From: Firmicutes bacterium CAG:170
Lineage (GTDB): Bacteria > Bacillota > Clostridia > Oscillospirales > Oscillospiraceae
DNA length: 6,045 bases
Assembly: GCA_000436735.1 (NCBI GenBank)
Contig: FR887095.1
Span: forward strand, 1-6,045
Direction of reading: 5' to 3'
Shown: in pieces, positions 5,542-6,045 of the stretch
Layout of the letters: each line of letters begins with the position of its first letter
Position numbering within the stretch: position 1 is the stretch's first letter
Program-made: the position numbers and the translations under genes
The notes under the pieces: model-generated
Told to the model about the DNA's origin: nothing
Database searches by the model: none
What the model saw: the letters and a program-made list of their open reading frames with translations, nothing else

Positions 5542-5602
5542 AGCTTATATTTCGTATTCTATCAGTCGCTATTTTCTGCGTCAAGAAAAATGTAAGCTTA
5601 TA
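5542..5602. promoter_or_regulatory. Possible operator repeats AGCTTATA in the divergent region
   Basis: AGCTTATA occurs at 5542-5549 and again in direct orientation at 5595-5602, within the 132-base region between the SLOG and XRE genes. The second copy overlaps the palindrome TAAGCTTA (5593-5600). One copy lies just past the SLOG promoter -10 and the other just upstream of its -35, positions suited to repression by the adjacent XRE protein. Inferred from placement only. Confidence 0.3.
5556..5584 (-). promoter_or_regulatory. Sigma-A-type promoter for the SLOG gene
   Basis: On the minus strand TTGACG (5584-5579) and TAGAAT (5561-5556) are 17 bases apart, five of six matches to consensus in each box. 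Transcription would begin about 35 bases before the SLOG start codon. Confidence 0.65.
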
Positions 5603-5646
5603 GGGAACGAATTTGCCTCAATCAGCATACAGGTGGGGAGAATCAG

Positions 5647-5970
5647 ATGGATAAAAAGTTGCTGGGAAAACGAATCAACACCGCGCGAAAGGATAGGGGC
5701 TGGACAAGTGAACGGCTGTCCGAAGCCTGCAACATCAATGCGACATATCTCAGGCAAATAGAGTCTGGCGCAAAAACACCCAGCCTGCAGGTTTTCGTAA
5801 CGCTTTGCAGCACGTTGAATGTTTCCCCAACATATTTGCTTGCGGACAACCTGAACCTGACAGAATCGCAGGATTTGGATTCCCTGCTTGCTCTTTGCCG
5901 CTCGGCCACACCAAAACAGATGAACATGATCGTCGCAATGGTCCGCAGCGCACTTGAATCGGTTGAATAG
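5647..5970 (+). CDS. XRE-family helix-turn-helix transcriptional regulator, 107 aa
   Basis: ATG at 5647 follows GGTGGGGAG (5632-5640). Residues 6-61 are a Cro/C1-type helix-turn-helix: LGKRINTARKDRGWTSERLSEACNINATYLRQIESGAKTPSLQVFVTLCSTLNVSPTYLL, whose recognition part is NINATYLRQIESG. Residues 70-107 form a short helical tail (DLDSLLALCRSATPKQMNMIVAMVRSALE) probably for dimerisation; such tails are frequent in regulators of clostridial mobile elements. It is divergent from the SLOG gene and likely represses that promoter, its own, or both. The product is short, without a sensor domain, and it has no peptidase partner next to it in the window. Confidence 0.9.
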   Translation: MDKKLLGKRINTARKDRGWTSERLSEACNINATYLRQIESGAKTPSLQVFVTLCSTLNVSPTYLLADNLNLTESQDLDSLLALCRSATPKQMNMIVAMVRSALESVE

Positions 5971-5997
5971 TTTTTTCAAGCCCCTTGCTGTTTGGCT

Positions 5998-6045
5998 TTA
6001 AGCTGCCATATCATGCGCCACCAACGCCGTGTAATAGCTGTTCAT
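5998..6045 (-). CDS. Possible C-terminal tail of a gene entering from the right
   Basis: The minus-strand frame reads (M)NSYYTALVAHDMAA and stops at TAA (6000-5998). It is open to the window edge, so it may be the last 15 codons of a longer gene convergent with the XRE regulator, or chance. It is too short to identify. Confidence 0.25.
   Translation of the reverse strand: MNSYYTALVAHDMAA

Noticed and set aside
1..6045. CRISPR array, tRNA or rRNA gene
   Set aside because: No regularly spaced repeats, cloverleaf or rRNA-like sequence was seen on either strand.

Overview
The window looks like an accessory region of a Firmicutes genome, most likely a gut Clostridia lineage (Oscillospiraceae/Ruminococcaceae type). 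This rests on a Tn916-class tyrosine integrase whose N-terminus reads GENIYKRKDGRWEARF, a YpsA-like SLOG protein, a short XRE regulator with a clostridial-style tail, strong AGGAGG ribosome binding sites, and a secreted surface protein of a type common in those genomes. No species can be named from the sequence alone.

Layout, left to right. (1) 1-1413, minus: the N-terminal 471 codons of a secreted surface protein whose 3' end lies outside the window. (2) 1414-1869: about 450 bases without a convincing gene but rich in structure. It holds a leader with two mutually exclusive hairpins just before the surface gene, a GC-rich folded segment with a plus-strand terminator-like hairpin, and an array of four hairpins with matching loops. 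(3) 1870-2909, minus: two small paralogous proteins with a homing-endonuclease-associated-type repeat, translationally coupled. (4) 2935-3572, minus: no credible gene; instead a promoter, a roughly 555-nt region of dense RNA structure, and two successive intrinsic terminators with alternative antiterminator pairings. (5) 3710-4825, plus: a complete tyrosine recombinase that starts at TTG. It is bracketed by near-identical palindromic sites that share a 14-bp direct repeat. (6) 4972-5514, minus: a SLOG/YpsA-like protein. (7) 5647-5970, plus: a divergent XRE repressor. (8) 5998-6045, minus: possibly the C-terminal tail of a gene entering from the right.

How the parts may fit. The integrase appears to sit at the 5' edge of the structured RNA gene. 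Minus-strand TATAAT promoters lie just outside both flanking palindromes, so a promoter would face the RNA with or without the integrase segment. Without that segment, SLOG gene, RNA, repeat-protein pair and surface protein would all lie in series on the minus strand. A working model is an accessory module of a large structured RNA plus two small basic proteins, interrupted by or mobilised with a tyrosine recombinase. The RNA structure, promoter and terminator are visible in the sequence. The function and the grouping into one system are inference.
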